From Chthoniobacterales bacterium (lineage in GTDB: Bacteria > Verrucomicrobiota > Verrucomicrobiia > Chthoniobacterales > JACTMZ01), in assembly GCA_017853515.1 (NCBI GenBank), contig JAFMJK010000018.1, forward strand, positions 1-18,135: a stretch of DNA of 18,135 nt, written 5' to 3'. Below, in pieces: positions 7,432-14,626 of the stretch (position 1 is its first letter; each line of letters begins with the position of its first letter). The notes beneath the pieces were generated by a model that saw nothing but the letters and a program-made list of their open reading frames with translations, did not search any database and was not told where the DNA came from. The position numbers and the translations under genes were made by a program.

Positions 7432-7935
7432 TTGAGCGCCGTATCGTCAGTGCAAGTCGGCATGGCCGGCCAAACCGTGTGGGTGCGCGTCGCCGGGCGC
7501 GGCACGTTCCAGAACAGCACGGGCCTCAAGGAATTCGCCGCGGAGATGACACAGCGCGGCCACCGTGACTTCGTGGTCGATCTCAAGGATTGCGAACTGA
7601 TGGATTCCACCTTCATGGGCACGCTGGCCGGTGTCGCCATACGCCTCGGTCCGGAGGGAAAACTCCACGTCGTGAGGGCCAACGAGCGGTGCCGCAAAGT
7701 CATGAAAAACCTCGGCCTCGACCGTGTCGTGGCCGTGGAGGAGGAACCGACCGGCAACGAACCCCCGCCGCCCTTGCGCGACGCCGAGGGCAACCCGCCG
7801 CGCGAAGCCAAGCGCGAGACAATCATCGAAGCACACCGCAACCTCGTGGCCGCCGACCCGGCGAACGAAGTGCGCTTCAAGGACGTCATCGAATTCCTCC
7901 AGCACAAAGAGCCCCCCGACCAACCGAGTTCTTGA
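7432..7935 (+). CDS. STAS-domain protein, anti-sigma factor antagonist type
   Basis: About 167 residues if the TTG at 7432 is used; GTG at 7450 or ATG at 7462 (MAGQTVWVRV) are alternatives, and none has a strong Shine-Dalgarno. Residues about 7-104 form a STAS domain like SpoIIAA/RsbV: a beta start (VWVRVAG), then VVDLKDCELMDSTFMGTLAGVAIRL, in which Ser59 of the MDST motif sits at the position phosphorylated by the anti-sigma kinase, and a final helix. In such circuits the unphosphorylated antagonist captures the anti-sigma factor. The tail (105-167) is unusual: a Pro/Glu-rich linker, then a basic and helical stretch. A PP2C phosphatase, its expected partner, follows 48 bases later; the kinase is absent from the window. 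Confidence 0.85.
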   Translation: MSAVSSVQVGMAGQTVWVRVAGRGTFQNSTGLKEFAAEMTQRGHRDFVVDLKDCELMDSTFMGTLAGVAIRLGPEGKLHVVRANERCRKVMKNLGLDRVVAVEEEPTGNEPPPPLRDAEGNPPREAKRETIIEAHRNLVAADPANEVRFKDVIEFLQHKEPPDQPSS

Positions 7936-7963
7936 TGACCGCCGGTCCGCCGCCCTAGGGTTA

Positions 7964-7982
7964 GGAAGCCCCGCGGGCTCCC
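7964..7982 (+). promoter_or_regulatory. small hairpin just before the phosphatase start codon
   Basis: AGCCC (7967-7971) and GGGCT (7975-7979) pair around a 3-base loop, extendable to GGAAGCCC/GGGCTCCC with one mismatch. The 5' arm includes AGGA, the only purine-rich word before the ATG at 7984. It could mask ribosome access and tune the STAS-to-phosphatase ratio, or be incidental in GC-rich DNA. Confidence 0.3.
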
Positions 7983-7983
7983 C

Positions 7984-9411
7984 ATGGCGACCGGCCTGCT
8001 CATCGTTTTCATTCTTATCAGCGCCTATCTCGGCTGGTTGGTGGCCCGCCAGCGTCGCGCCCTCCAACTTATCGGCCGCGAATGGCGTGAGCTGCGCACC
8101 GAGGAAGAGCGCGTCTTCGATTTCCTGCACGGGCTGGGCGAGGCGTTCGGCGGGGGAACCAAACGCCGGGAACTTTACCGCCTCATTGTGGAAAGCGCGG
8201 CCCGCATCCTCGACGCGCACGGCGGCGCGCTCTACCTCGTCGACCGCTCGGGCGCGTTCCTTACCCCCGTGTTTGTCAGCCGCGGATGCGCGCCGCTCGT
8301 CGAAATCCCTCCCCACATCCGCCAGCAGGCCGCATCGAGTCCCGTGGCCATGGAAAGCTACCTGCGCTTGCATCCCGTCAACCCCGGCGAAGGCGCCCTG
8401 GCCCGAGTGTGGAAAGAAGGCGGTGCTCGCACCTTCACCTTCGCCGACGCGGAACTCGCCGGCGTGGCGGCGCCGGGCCAACAGCCGACTGCGGCACTGG
8501 TCGGTTGCCTGTCCTACAAAGACAAGACACTCGGGGTGCTGGCCGTGGTCAACGGACCGATGAGCACGGATTTCGGGACGGAGGACCTCGCCGTTTTCAA
8601 GGCCATCGCCGGCCAGTCGGCTTTCGCGCTCTACAGCGAGGCGGTCTACGCGGAAGCAAGCGAGAAGCACCGCCTCGACAGCGACCTGACCACCGCGCGC
8701 GAAATCCAATCGATCCTCCTGCCTTCCACCGCGCCGGTCATCGCAGGCTACGAGATCGCCGGACTCAACATCGCCGCGCGCCATGTCAGCGGCGACTATT
8801 TCGACTACCTGCCGTTGTCCGGTGACCGCCTCGGGGTGGCCATCGCCGACGTGGCGGGCAAAGGTATCCCCGCCGCGCTCGTCACCGGCATGTGCCGCAC
8901 GGTGCTGCGCATGGCCGCGCCCGGAGGACGCTCGCCCGCCGAGGCACTGCGAGAACTCAACCGGCGCCTCTACCCCGATGTGAAGGAGGATCTCTTCATC
9001 AGCATGCTCTACCTGCTGCTCGACGCGCGCAGCGGGGATGTCACCATGGCGCGGGCCGGACATGATCCGCCGCTCCTCTACCGCGCCGCCGGGCGCGAAG
9101 TAACCTCCCTCGATCCGCCCGGCATGGCGGTGGGCATTGACAGCGGGGAGGTGTTCGATAGGGTTCTGTCCGATTCCACGGTGAAACTGGATCCCGGCGA
9201 CGGCATCCTGCTCTACACCGACGGCGTCACGGAGGCGCTCGACCGGCACGACGCGGAGTTCGGCACGGCAAGGCTTATCCAGGCCCTGCAGGCCAACGCG
9301 CCGAAGGGCGCGGAGGCGACGGTGCGAAACATCGCCGAAGAAGTCCGCGAATTCGCCGGCGACACACCGCAACACGACGACATCACCCTCATTTTCATCC
9401 GCAAAACATGA
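7984..9411 (+). CDS. membrane-anchored GAF-PP2C serine phosphatase (RsbU/SpoIIE type)
   Basis: A 475-residue protein. One transmembrane helix (about residues 4-21) is followed by a short basic coil, a GAF-like sensor region (about 45-220), a linker helix (TTAREIQSILLPS, 236-248, the standard RsbU entry sequence) and a PP2C domain. Metal and catalytic motifs are intact: VSGDYFDY (268-275), ADVAGKGIPAAL (288-299), GHDPPLL (359-365), YTDGVTEA (411-418) and HDDITL (464-469). It is predicted to dephosphorylate the STAS protein encoded just upstream, releasing it to bind an anti-sigma factor, with the GAF domain sensing a ligand or partner at the membrane. Its stop overlaps the grpE start (ATGA at 9408-9411). 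Confidence 0.93.
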   Translation: MATGLLIVFILISAYLGWLVARQRRALQLIGREWRELRTEEERVFDFLHGLGEAFGGGTKRRELYRLIVESAARILDAHGGALYLVDRSGAFLTPVFVSRGCAPLVEIPPHIRQQAASSPVAMESYLRLHPVNPGEGALARVWKEGGARTFTFADAELAGVAAPGQQPTAALVGCLSYKDKTLGVLAVVNGPMSTDFGTEDLAVFKAIAGQSAFALYSEAVYAEASEKHRLDSDLTTAREIQSILLPSTAPVIAGYEIAGLNIAARHVSGDYFDYLPLSGDRLGVAIADVAGKGIPAALVTGMCRTVLRMAAPGGRSPAEALRELNRRLYPDVKEDLFISMLYLLLDARSGDVTMARAGHDPPLLYRAAGREVTSLDPPGMAVGIDSGEVFDRVLSDSTVKLDPGDGILLYTDGVTEALDRHDAEFGTARLIQALQANAPKGAEATVRNIAEEVREFAGDTPQHDDITLIFIRKT

Positions 9412-9929
9412 AACATCCCGAGAAAGACAAACCGGAAGCCGCCGCGCCGGACGCGGGACAGGCGGACGCCAAAGACCCCGCAGCCGAGGCGGAAAAATTC
9501 CGCGATCTGGCCATGCGCACCGCGGCCGATTTCGACAACTACCGCAAACGCGCCACGCGCGAGAAAGAGGACGCCATCCGCTACGCCAACACTTCCTTGC
9601 TCGAGAGCCTGCTGCCGGTCATCGACAATTTCGAACTCGGCCTCGAGGCCGCGCGCGGCGCATCCGACGGGGACGCCATCCTCAAGGGTCTCGGCATGGT
9701 GCAGCGCCAGTTCGCCGACTTCCTCGCCTCGGCCGGCGTGGAAGAAATCAAAACGGACGGCGCGGAGTTCGATCCCAATCTCATGGAGGCCGTCGGCCAC
9801 GAACAGGACGACAAAATCGCGGAGGGCCGTGTTCTCCGCCAAGCCCGCCGCGGCTACAAGCTGCGGGACCGCCTGCTCCGCCCGGCCAGCGTCTTCGTTT
9901 CGAAAGGTCCGGCCGGCGGCGCCGCCTAG
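9408..9929 (+). CDS. grpE: GrpE nucleotide exchange factor
   Basis: A 173-residue cytoplasmic co-chaperone that releases ADP from DnaK. A charged, disordered lead of about 28 residues is followed by the long dimerisation helix with DFDNYRKRATREKE (41-54), LLPVIDNFELGLE (68-80), and the C-terminal beta domain with FDPNLMEAVGHE (121-132) and RRGYKLRDRLLRPASVFVSK (147-166). All family landmarks are present at normal length. It overlaps the phosphatase gene by four bases and ends four bases before dnaJ, so the three are almost certainly co-transcribed. The last codons contain a perfect 12-base palindrome (9915-9926). dnaK is not in the window. Confidence 0.97.
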   Translation: MKHPEKDKPEAAAPDAGQADAKDPAAEAEKFRDLAMRTAADFDNYRKRATREKEDAIRYANTSLLESLLPVIDNFELGLEAARGASDGDAILKGLGMVQRQFADFLASAGVEEIKTDGAEFDPNLMEAVGHEQDDKIAEGRVLRQARRGYKLRDRLLRPASVFVSKGPAGGAA

Positions 9930-9933
9930 CGCA

Positions 9934-11070
9934 ATGTCCGCCCGCCAAGCCAAAGACCCCTACGAACTGCTGGGGGTGTCGCGTAGCGCCTCGGCGGAGG
10001 AGATCAAAATCTCCTACCGCAAACTGGCCATGCAATACCACCCGGACCGCAACCCGGGCGACGCGCAGGCCGAGGAGCACTTCAAGGAGATCTCCCATGC
10101 CTATGACATTCTGATCGACACGGACAAACGCGCGGCTTTCGATCGTTTCGGGCACGCCGCCTTCCAGGGTGCGGGGCGCGCGGGCGGTGGCGGATTCCAC
10201 GACCCGTTCGATTTGTTCCGCGAGGTTTTCGGCACGGGCGGCGGGGGCGGCGTTTTCGAGCATTTCTTCGGCGGGGGCATGGGCGGGGGCGAAACCGGCC
10301 GCGGGGCCGACCTGCGCTACGACCTCGAGATCAAACTGGAGGAAGCGGCGCGCGGCGTGGAAAAAGAAATCGAAATACGCCGCACCGGGCGCTGTTCGGG
10401 ATGCGGCGGATCCGGCGCGGGCGCCGGGGCGAAGTTGCACACCTGCCCCACCTGCCGCGGGCGCGGCCAGGTCGTGGCCTCGCGCGGATTTTTCCAAGTG
10501 GCGCAACCGTGTCCTCGCTGCCGCGGGGCAGGCGAGATGTTCGACCATCCCTGCAAGGTCTGCCGCGGCGAGGGACGCTCCGAGACCACGACGCGCATCA
10601 AGCTGAAGATTCCCGCGGGCATCGACGACGGTTCGCGCCTCCGTTCATCGGGCAACGGCGAAGCCGGCGTGCGCGGCGCGCCCGGCGGCGATCTTTACGT
10701 CATCATTCACATCCGCGAGCACGCCGTGTTCTCGCGGGAGGACGACGACCTTTTCTGCGAAATCCCCGTGCCCTTCGTCACCGCAGCCTTGGGTGGCGAG
10801 ATCCGCGTTCCGACCTTGGACGGCAAAGCCTCGGTCAAGATCCCGGCGGGCACGCAAAGCGGCACGGTTTTCAAGATGCGCGGCAAGGGCATGCCCCACT
10901 TGCGCGGCGGCGGCCACGGACAACTCCTCGTCCGCGTGGCGGTCGAAGTGCCGACCAAACTCAGCGCGGAACAGCGCAAGAAACTCGAGGAATTCGCCGA
11001 GAGCTGCGGCGATCAGAATACGCCGATCACCAAAAGCTTCCTCGAGCGGGCCAAGGAATTTTTCACCTGA
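9934..11070 (+). CDS. dnaJ: chaperone DnaJ (Hsp40, type I)
   Basis: A 378-residue class A J-protein that delivers substrates to DnaK and stimulates its ATPase. The J domain (about 8-73) has the HPD tripeptide at 36-38. A Gly/Phe-rich linker follows (about 79-122), then four zinc-binding CxxCxGxG-type motifs at 154-161, 171-178, 193-200 and 207-214, and two C-terminal substrate-binding barrels (about 215-350). The ATG at 9934 is preferred because the upstream in-frame start would overlap grpE and precede the J domain with unrelated sequence. The length is normal. It is the last gene of the run beginning at 6888, and no strong intrinsic terminator follows; repeat-rich DNA starts 13 bases downstream. 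Confidence 0.97.
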   Translation: MSARQAKDPYELLGVSRSASAEEIKISYRKLAMQYHPDRNPGDAQAEEHFKEISHAYDILIDTDKRAAFDRFGHAAFQGAGRAGGGGFHDPFDLFREVFGTGGGGGVFEHFFGGGMGGGETGRGADLRYDLEIKLEEAARGVEKEIEIRRTGRCSGCGGSGAGAGAKLHTCPTCRGRGQVVASRGFFQVAQPCPRCRGAGEMFDHPCKVCRGEGRSETTTRIKLKIPAGIDDGSRLRSSGNGEAGVRGAPGGDLYVIIHIREHAVFSREDDDLFCEIPVPFVTAALGGEIRVPTLDGKASVKIPAGTQSGTVFKMRGKGMPHLRGGGHGQLLVRVAVEVPTKLSAEQRKKLEEFAESCGDQNTPITKSFLERAKEFFT

Positions 11071-11083
11071 GCCTGGAAAAGGC

Positions 11084-11224
11084 GTCGAGAGTTCATGGTC
11101 GAGGGTTGAGCGGCGGAAAGCCAACGGCTTGTCGGCCCGGACGCGGCCACCCCAAGGATGAGGCAAGCCGATGACGCGAACTGTTCACGCTCAGTCGCTC
11201 AACTCTCATCACTCAACTTTCAAC
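11084..11224. repeat. imperfect inverted repeat with GTTGAG-type words downstream of dnaJ
   Basis: The left arm (11084-11112) matches the reverse complement of the right arm (11196-11224) at 21 of 29 positions. Both arms are built of the word GAGAGTT/GTTGAG, and the right arm contains CTCAACT, CACTCAACT and TTTCAAC in series. The 83 bases between hold no supported gene. A T-run (TTTTTT, 11228-11233) lies just after the right arm and could help end the dnaJ transcript. Confidence 0.6.
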
Positions 11225-11275
11225 TGCTTTTTTAGGCGGAGGCGCGTCCGATCTGCCGCGCGCGGATGGATTCAC

Positions 11276-11446
11276 CGCAGAGGGCGCAGAGAACGCACAG
11301 AGTGAGACCAATCGCGAAATGTTTCTCGACGCCCCGCAAGGTGGATCGCGATGTCCCCATCGCGATTTCGTTGTTGAGATATCGCGCTGGGACGGCGCGA
11401 TCCACCTGAGCGAATGCTCCTCTCCGCGCCCTCTGTGTCCCCTGCG
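11276..11446. repeat. MITE-like element with inverted 9-base repeat arrays at both ends
   Basis: The left end holds three adjacent 9-base units: CGCAGAGGG, CGCAGAGAA, CGCACAGAG (11276-11302). The right end holds three units in the opposite orientation, read on the minus strand as CGCAGGGGA, CACAGAGGG, CGCGGAGAG (11446 down to 11420). Each array is preceded outward by AC, giving ACCGCAG at both termini. A palindromic core lies between. The arrangement resembles a non-coding mobile element; no transposase is present. I recall similar CGCAGAG-rich arrays from verrucomicrobial and planctomycete genomes but cannot verify this here. Confidence 0.65.
11339..11407. repeat. nested palindromic (REP-like) core
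   Basis: The outer arms AGGTGGATCGCG (11339-11350) and CGCGATCCACCT (11396-11407) are perfect reverse complements. Two competing inner hairpins lie within: ATCGCGATG/CATCGCGAT (11345-11353/11358-11366, 9 bp, loop TCCC) and ATCGCGC/GCGCGAT (11381-11387/11395-11401, 7 bp, 7-base loop). The 69 bases can therefore fold as one long stem or as two side-by-side hairpins. It sits between the convergent dnaJ and UDPGP genes and may double as a transcription barrier. Confidence 0.7.
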
Positions 11447-11453
11447 GTTTCCC

Positions 11454-12860
11454 TCAAACACCGACTTCGGTGTCCCGATAGACACCGGCCTGCGCCGTGG
11501 CCACGCGGGGATGCGGATTGATGAACTTCACCGCACCGTGGCAAACCACGCCGTCCTCGAAGCGCCACGGACCCTGCACGCGCAGGTGGTCGCAGCGGCG
11601 CAAGGACGGCGCACCTTCCCCGAACCCGGCCTCGAGCCCGGCCACCATTTTGTAGCACGCCGGATCGAGCACCACGTCAGGGGGAACTCCGCGCCGCTCG
11701 GGTACCAATTCGATGCGCTGGTCGCCCGTCACGCAGTAGGCATCCGAGCGCAGGGCGAGCAGATCCTCCGTTGTCTTCACCGGGGCAAAACGCGAGCGCG
11801 GCACGAGCACCGCACCGGATCGGGAAAAACATTCGATGGCCGCGCCCATCGCGCTTTCCAGTTGCAGCACCTTGGGCGACGAAGCATCGCGCGGATCGAC
11901 TGTCTTGGTGTTTTTGATCAAGGGCAACGGCAGTGCACCGTCGTTTTCTTCCAGAGCACGCCGCAGATCGGCGACGCGAAGCCAGAGCGTGTTCGTGTTG
12001 AAATAGCGGTGCCGGGCAGTGTCTTGGAACGCGTCAAGATCGCCCTCGGGGCATTGGGCAATTTCGCGCAGCACGAGGCGTCCATCGCTCTTGCGCCGCG
12101 CAAGGTGTCCGCCCTTGCGGTCCGATGCCGTGCGCTCGGCAACTTCCATGAGAAACGACAAGCCACTCTGCGCAAACCAGGCGAGCAAACCGAGGTCGAC
12201 CGTCGCCCCGAGATTGTCGCTGTTGGAAACAAAGAGATAGTCAATCCCCTCTCCGGACAATCGATCGAGCCAGCCGGAGCCGAGAAGCGAAGGATAGAGG
12301 TCGCCGTGACCGGGCGGGCACCATTCCAGATCGCGGGCAGCGGGCCAGGCCGCGGGCTCGAGCGTATCCGCCGCCAACTTCGGGATTTTGTTCTGCAGGA
12401 AATCGAGCCGTCCGTCGGAGGACAGATCCGGGTATTTCTCGAGATACCTCAGCGTGTCAGCCGAAGTGCCGAAACTGTCCATGAGCAGAAACCGCGGCCC
12501 CTTCGTGCCGTGAGCCGCGCGCAAGGCGAGGATCTGCCCCGCGATGAAATCGAGGAAATTGAGCCCGTCCTTCACCGGGATGAGCGACTTGGCCCGCTCG
12601 AGTCCCATGCTCGTGCCAAGACCGCCGTTCAGCTTGATCACGCAGAGCTTGTCGAGCAGTGCGGGGTCGGGCCTGGCCGAGCCCACGGCCTCGGCCAAGG
12701 AGGGGATCGCGTCCGCCGGTTCCAGTTCCGCCTCGGGCATGAGTCCCGCCTGCCCCGAAGCGGCTTGGCGCCAGGCGCCGGCGAAGCTGGCACACGCGGC
12801 TGCGGAGAGCCCCGCGGCCCGCATCCTGGACAACGCCGACTCGAGGCCGCCTTCGTTCAC
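11454..12860 (-). CDS. UTP-sugar-1-phosphate uridylyltransferase, eukaryote-like UDPGP family
   Basis: A 468-residue enzyme of the UGP2/UDPGP family, distinct from the short bacterial GalU. It is expected to make UDP-glucose (or a related UDP-sugar) from UTP and the sugar 1-phosphate. The nucleotide-binding loop KLNGGLGTSMG is at 76-86, followed by Lys91 and Lys97 (ERAKSLIPVKDGL). LFVSNSDNLGATVD corresponds to the uridine/metal-binding region, and RYFNTNTLWL to the sugar site. The C-terminal part shows the beta-helix-like pattern of the family. The start is GTG at 12860, overlapping the aspS stop (GTGA), which places it third in the hisS-aspS operon. The precise sugar cannot be told from sequence. 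Confidence 0.9.
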   Translation of the reverse strand: MNEGGLESALSRMRAAGLSAAACASFAGAWRQAASGQAGLMPEAELEPADAIPSLAEAVGSARPDPALLDKLCVIKLNGGLGTSMGLERAKSLIPVKDGLNFLDFIAGQILALRAAHGTKGPRFLLMDSFGTSADTLRYLEKYPDLSSDGRLDFLQNKIPKLAADTLEPAAWPAARDLEWCPPGHGDLYPSLLGSGWLDRLSGEGIDYLFVSNSDNLGATVDLGLLAWFAQSGLSFLMEVAERTASDRKGGHLARRKSDGRLVLREIAQCPEGDLDAFQDTARHRYFNTNTLWLRVADLRRALEENDGALPLPLIKNTKTVDPRDASSPKVLQLESAMGAAIECFSRSGAVLVPRSRFAPVKTTEDLLALRSDAYCVTGDQRIELVPERRGVPPDVVLDPACYKMVAGLEAGFGEGAPSLRRCDHLRVQGPWRFEDGVVCHGAVKFINPHPRVATAQAGVYRDTEVGV

Positions 12861-14626
12861 GCCTTTTTGGTCGAAGCGATGTAAAGCTCGCGCAATTGCT
12901 TGAAGTCCACGACGGACGGCGAGCCGGTCATGAGTTCGACCCCGCGGTTGTTTTTGGGAAAAGCGATGACGTCGCGGATCGAATCGGCATGGGCGAGAAG
13001 CATGACCAGGCGGTCGAGCCCGAGGGCGATGCCGCCGTGCGGGGGCGCGCCGAATTTGAAGGCCTTGAGCAGGTGGCCGAACATGGAGGCCTGTTGCTCG
13101 TCGTCGACCCCGAGGATGCCGAACATTTTCGACTGAAGGTCGGCCTCGTGGATCCGGATACTGCCGCCGCCGATCTCCACGCCGTTGAGGACAATGTCAT
13201 AAGCCTCGGCCCGCGCCTCGCCGGTCTTGTCACCGTCGAGCAGCGCGACATCTTCGGCTTTGGGACGCGTGAAGGGATGGTGCACGGCGTTCCACTTCTT
13301 TTCCTCCTCGCTCCAGGCCAGCAGCGGGAAGTCGACCACCCAGAGGAAGTCGAGGCGCTGCGGGTCGTGTTTGATGCCGAGCAATTCGACCGCGCGCAGA
13401 CGCACGCGACCGAGGACTTCGCACACCGTGTCGAGTTTGTCCGCCCCGAAAAGAACCAGATCGCCCTCTTCGATGTTGAGGCGGTCTTTCAATGCGGCTT
13501 TCTCCGCGTCGGTGAAAAATTTGACGATGGGCGACTTCCACTCGCCGTTTTCGCATTTGATGAAAGCGAGTCCCTTGGCCCCGTATTGCTTGGCCATTTC
13601 GGTGAGTTCCTCGATCTGCCCGGTGGTGATCTTGGCCAGGCCCTTGGCGTTGAGCGCGCGGACCACGCCGCCGTTGTCCAGCGCACCGCGGAACACTTTG
13701 AATTCCGTCCCCGCGAAAATGCCGCCGACATCGACAATCTCCTGCGTCCAGCGCGTGTCGGGTTTGTCGCTGCCGAAGCGATCCATCGCCTCGCGGTAGG
13801 TCAGGCGCGGGAAAGGTGTCTTGATCTCGACACCCCATGCCTCGCGGAAAACGGCGACGAACATTTTCTCGATGAGAGCGAAGATGTCCTCCGCCGTGAC
13901 GAAGCTCATTTCGATATCGGCCTGGGTGAATTCCGGTTGGCGGTCGGCCCGCAGATCCTCGTCGCGGAAGCAGCGGGCGATCTGGAAATATTTTTCCACC
14001 CCCGCGGCCATGAGCAGTTGCTTGTATTGCTGCGGGGCCTGCGGCAGCGCGTAGAAAGCACCGGGGTTCAAACGGCTCGGCACGAGGAAGTCGCGCGCGC
14101 CCTCCGGCGTGCTCTTGCTCAGGATCGGCGTTTCGACTTCCCAAAATCCGTCCGCATCGAGCACATCGCGCACCGTTTTGATCACGCGGTGGCGCAGGCG
14201 GAGATTCTGCGCCATGCCCGGGCGGCGCAGGTCGAGGTAACGGTGGGCGAGGCGCAGGTCTTCGTTGGCGATCTGCTCGTCGAGCGGGAACGGGAGAACA
14301 TCGGCCTTGTTGAGAATTTTCAACTCATCGGCCACCACCTCGATCGCTCCGGTGGACAACTTGGCGTTTTCCGTCCCCTCGAGGCGCTTGGCCACTTTGC
14401 CGGAGACTTGGATGACATCCTCGTCGCGCAGTCCGTGGGCGGCCTCGGCCACCGCGGCTTGCTCCTCCGGACGGAAAACAACCTGGGTGACACCCTCGCG
14501 GTCGCGCAGATCGACGAAGATGACCCCGCCGTGATCGCGGCGCGAGCCGACCCAGCCGGCCAGGGTCACGCGGTTGCCGATATCTTTGTCGCGCAGTGCC
14601 GCGCAGTGGTGGGTCCGGAAAATCAT
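12857..14626 (-). CDS. aspS: aspartyl-tRNA synthetase, probably non-discriminating
   Basis: A 589-residue class II synthetase of bacterial type (with the GAD insertion, matching the usual ~590 residues). The N-terminal OB fold (LAGWVGSRRDHGGVIFVDLR) reads the anticodon; motif 2 is FRDEDLRADRQPEFTQADIE and motif 3 is GGIALGLDRLVMLLA. The anticodon-domain residues His32 and Gly84 align with His31 and Gly83 of Pseudomonas aeruginosa AspRS, the residues reported to permit charging of tRNA(Asn); E. coli has Leu and Lys there. This suggests the enzyme also makes Asp-tRNA(Asn), to be amidated by GatCAB (inference). The ATG at 14626 overlaps the hisS stop (ATGA) and follows a strong palindrome. Confidence 0.97.
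   Translation of the reverse strand: MIFRTHHCAALRDKDIGNRVTLAGWVGSRRDHGGVIFVDLRDREGVTQVVFRPEEQAAVAEAAHGLRDEDVIQVSGKVAKRLEGTENAKLSTGAIEVVADELKILNKADVLPFPLDEQIANEDLRLAHRYLDLRRPGMAQNLRLRHRVIKTVRDVLDADGFWEVETPILSKSTPEGARDFLVPSRLNPGAFYALPQAPQQYKQLLMAAGVEKYFQIARCFRDEDLRADRQPEFTQADIEMSFVTAEDIFALIEKMFVAVFREAWGVEIKTPFPRLTYREAMDRFGSDKPDTRWTQEIVDVGGIFAGTEFKVFRGALDNGGVVRALNAKGLAKITTGQIEELTEMAKQYGAKGLAFIKCENGEWKSPIVKFFTDAEKAALKDRLNIEEGDLVLFGADKLDTVCEVLGRVRLRAVELLGIKHDPQRLDFLWVVDFPLLAWSEEEKKWNAVHHPFTRPKAEDVALLDGDKTGEARAEAYDIVLNGVEIGGGSIRIHEADLQSKMFGILGVDDEQQASMFGHLLKAFKFGAPPHGGIALGLDRLVMLLAHADSIRDVIAFPKNNRGVELMTGSPSVVDFKQLRELYIASTKKA

Noticed and set aside
7447..9375. Open frame of 642 codons on the minus strand opposite the STAS and phosphatase genes
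   Set aside because: The opposite strand encodes complete domains with intact motifs. The minus frame is rich in Arg, His and Glu without any recognisable domain, as expected of antisense frames in GC-rich DNA.
11319..12884. Plus-strand frame of 521 codons opposite the UDPGP gene
   Set aside because: It starts inside the palindromic element and shows no family pattern; the minus-strand enzyme is clear.
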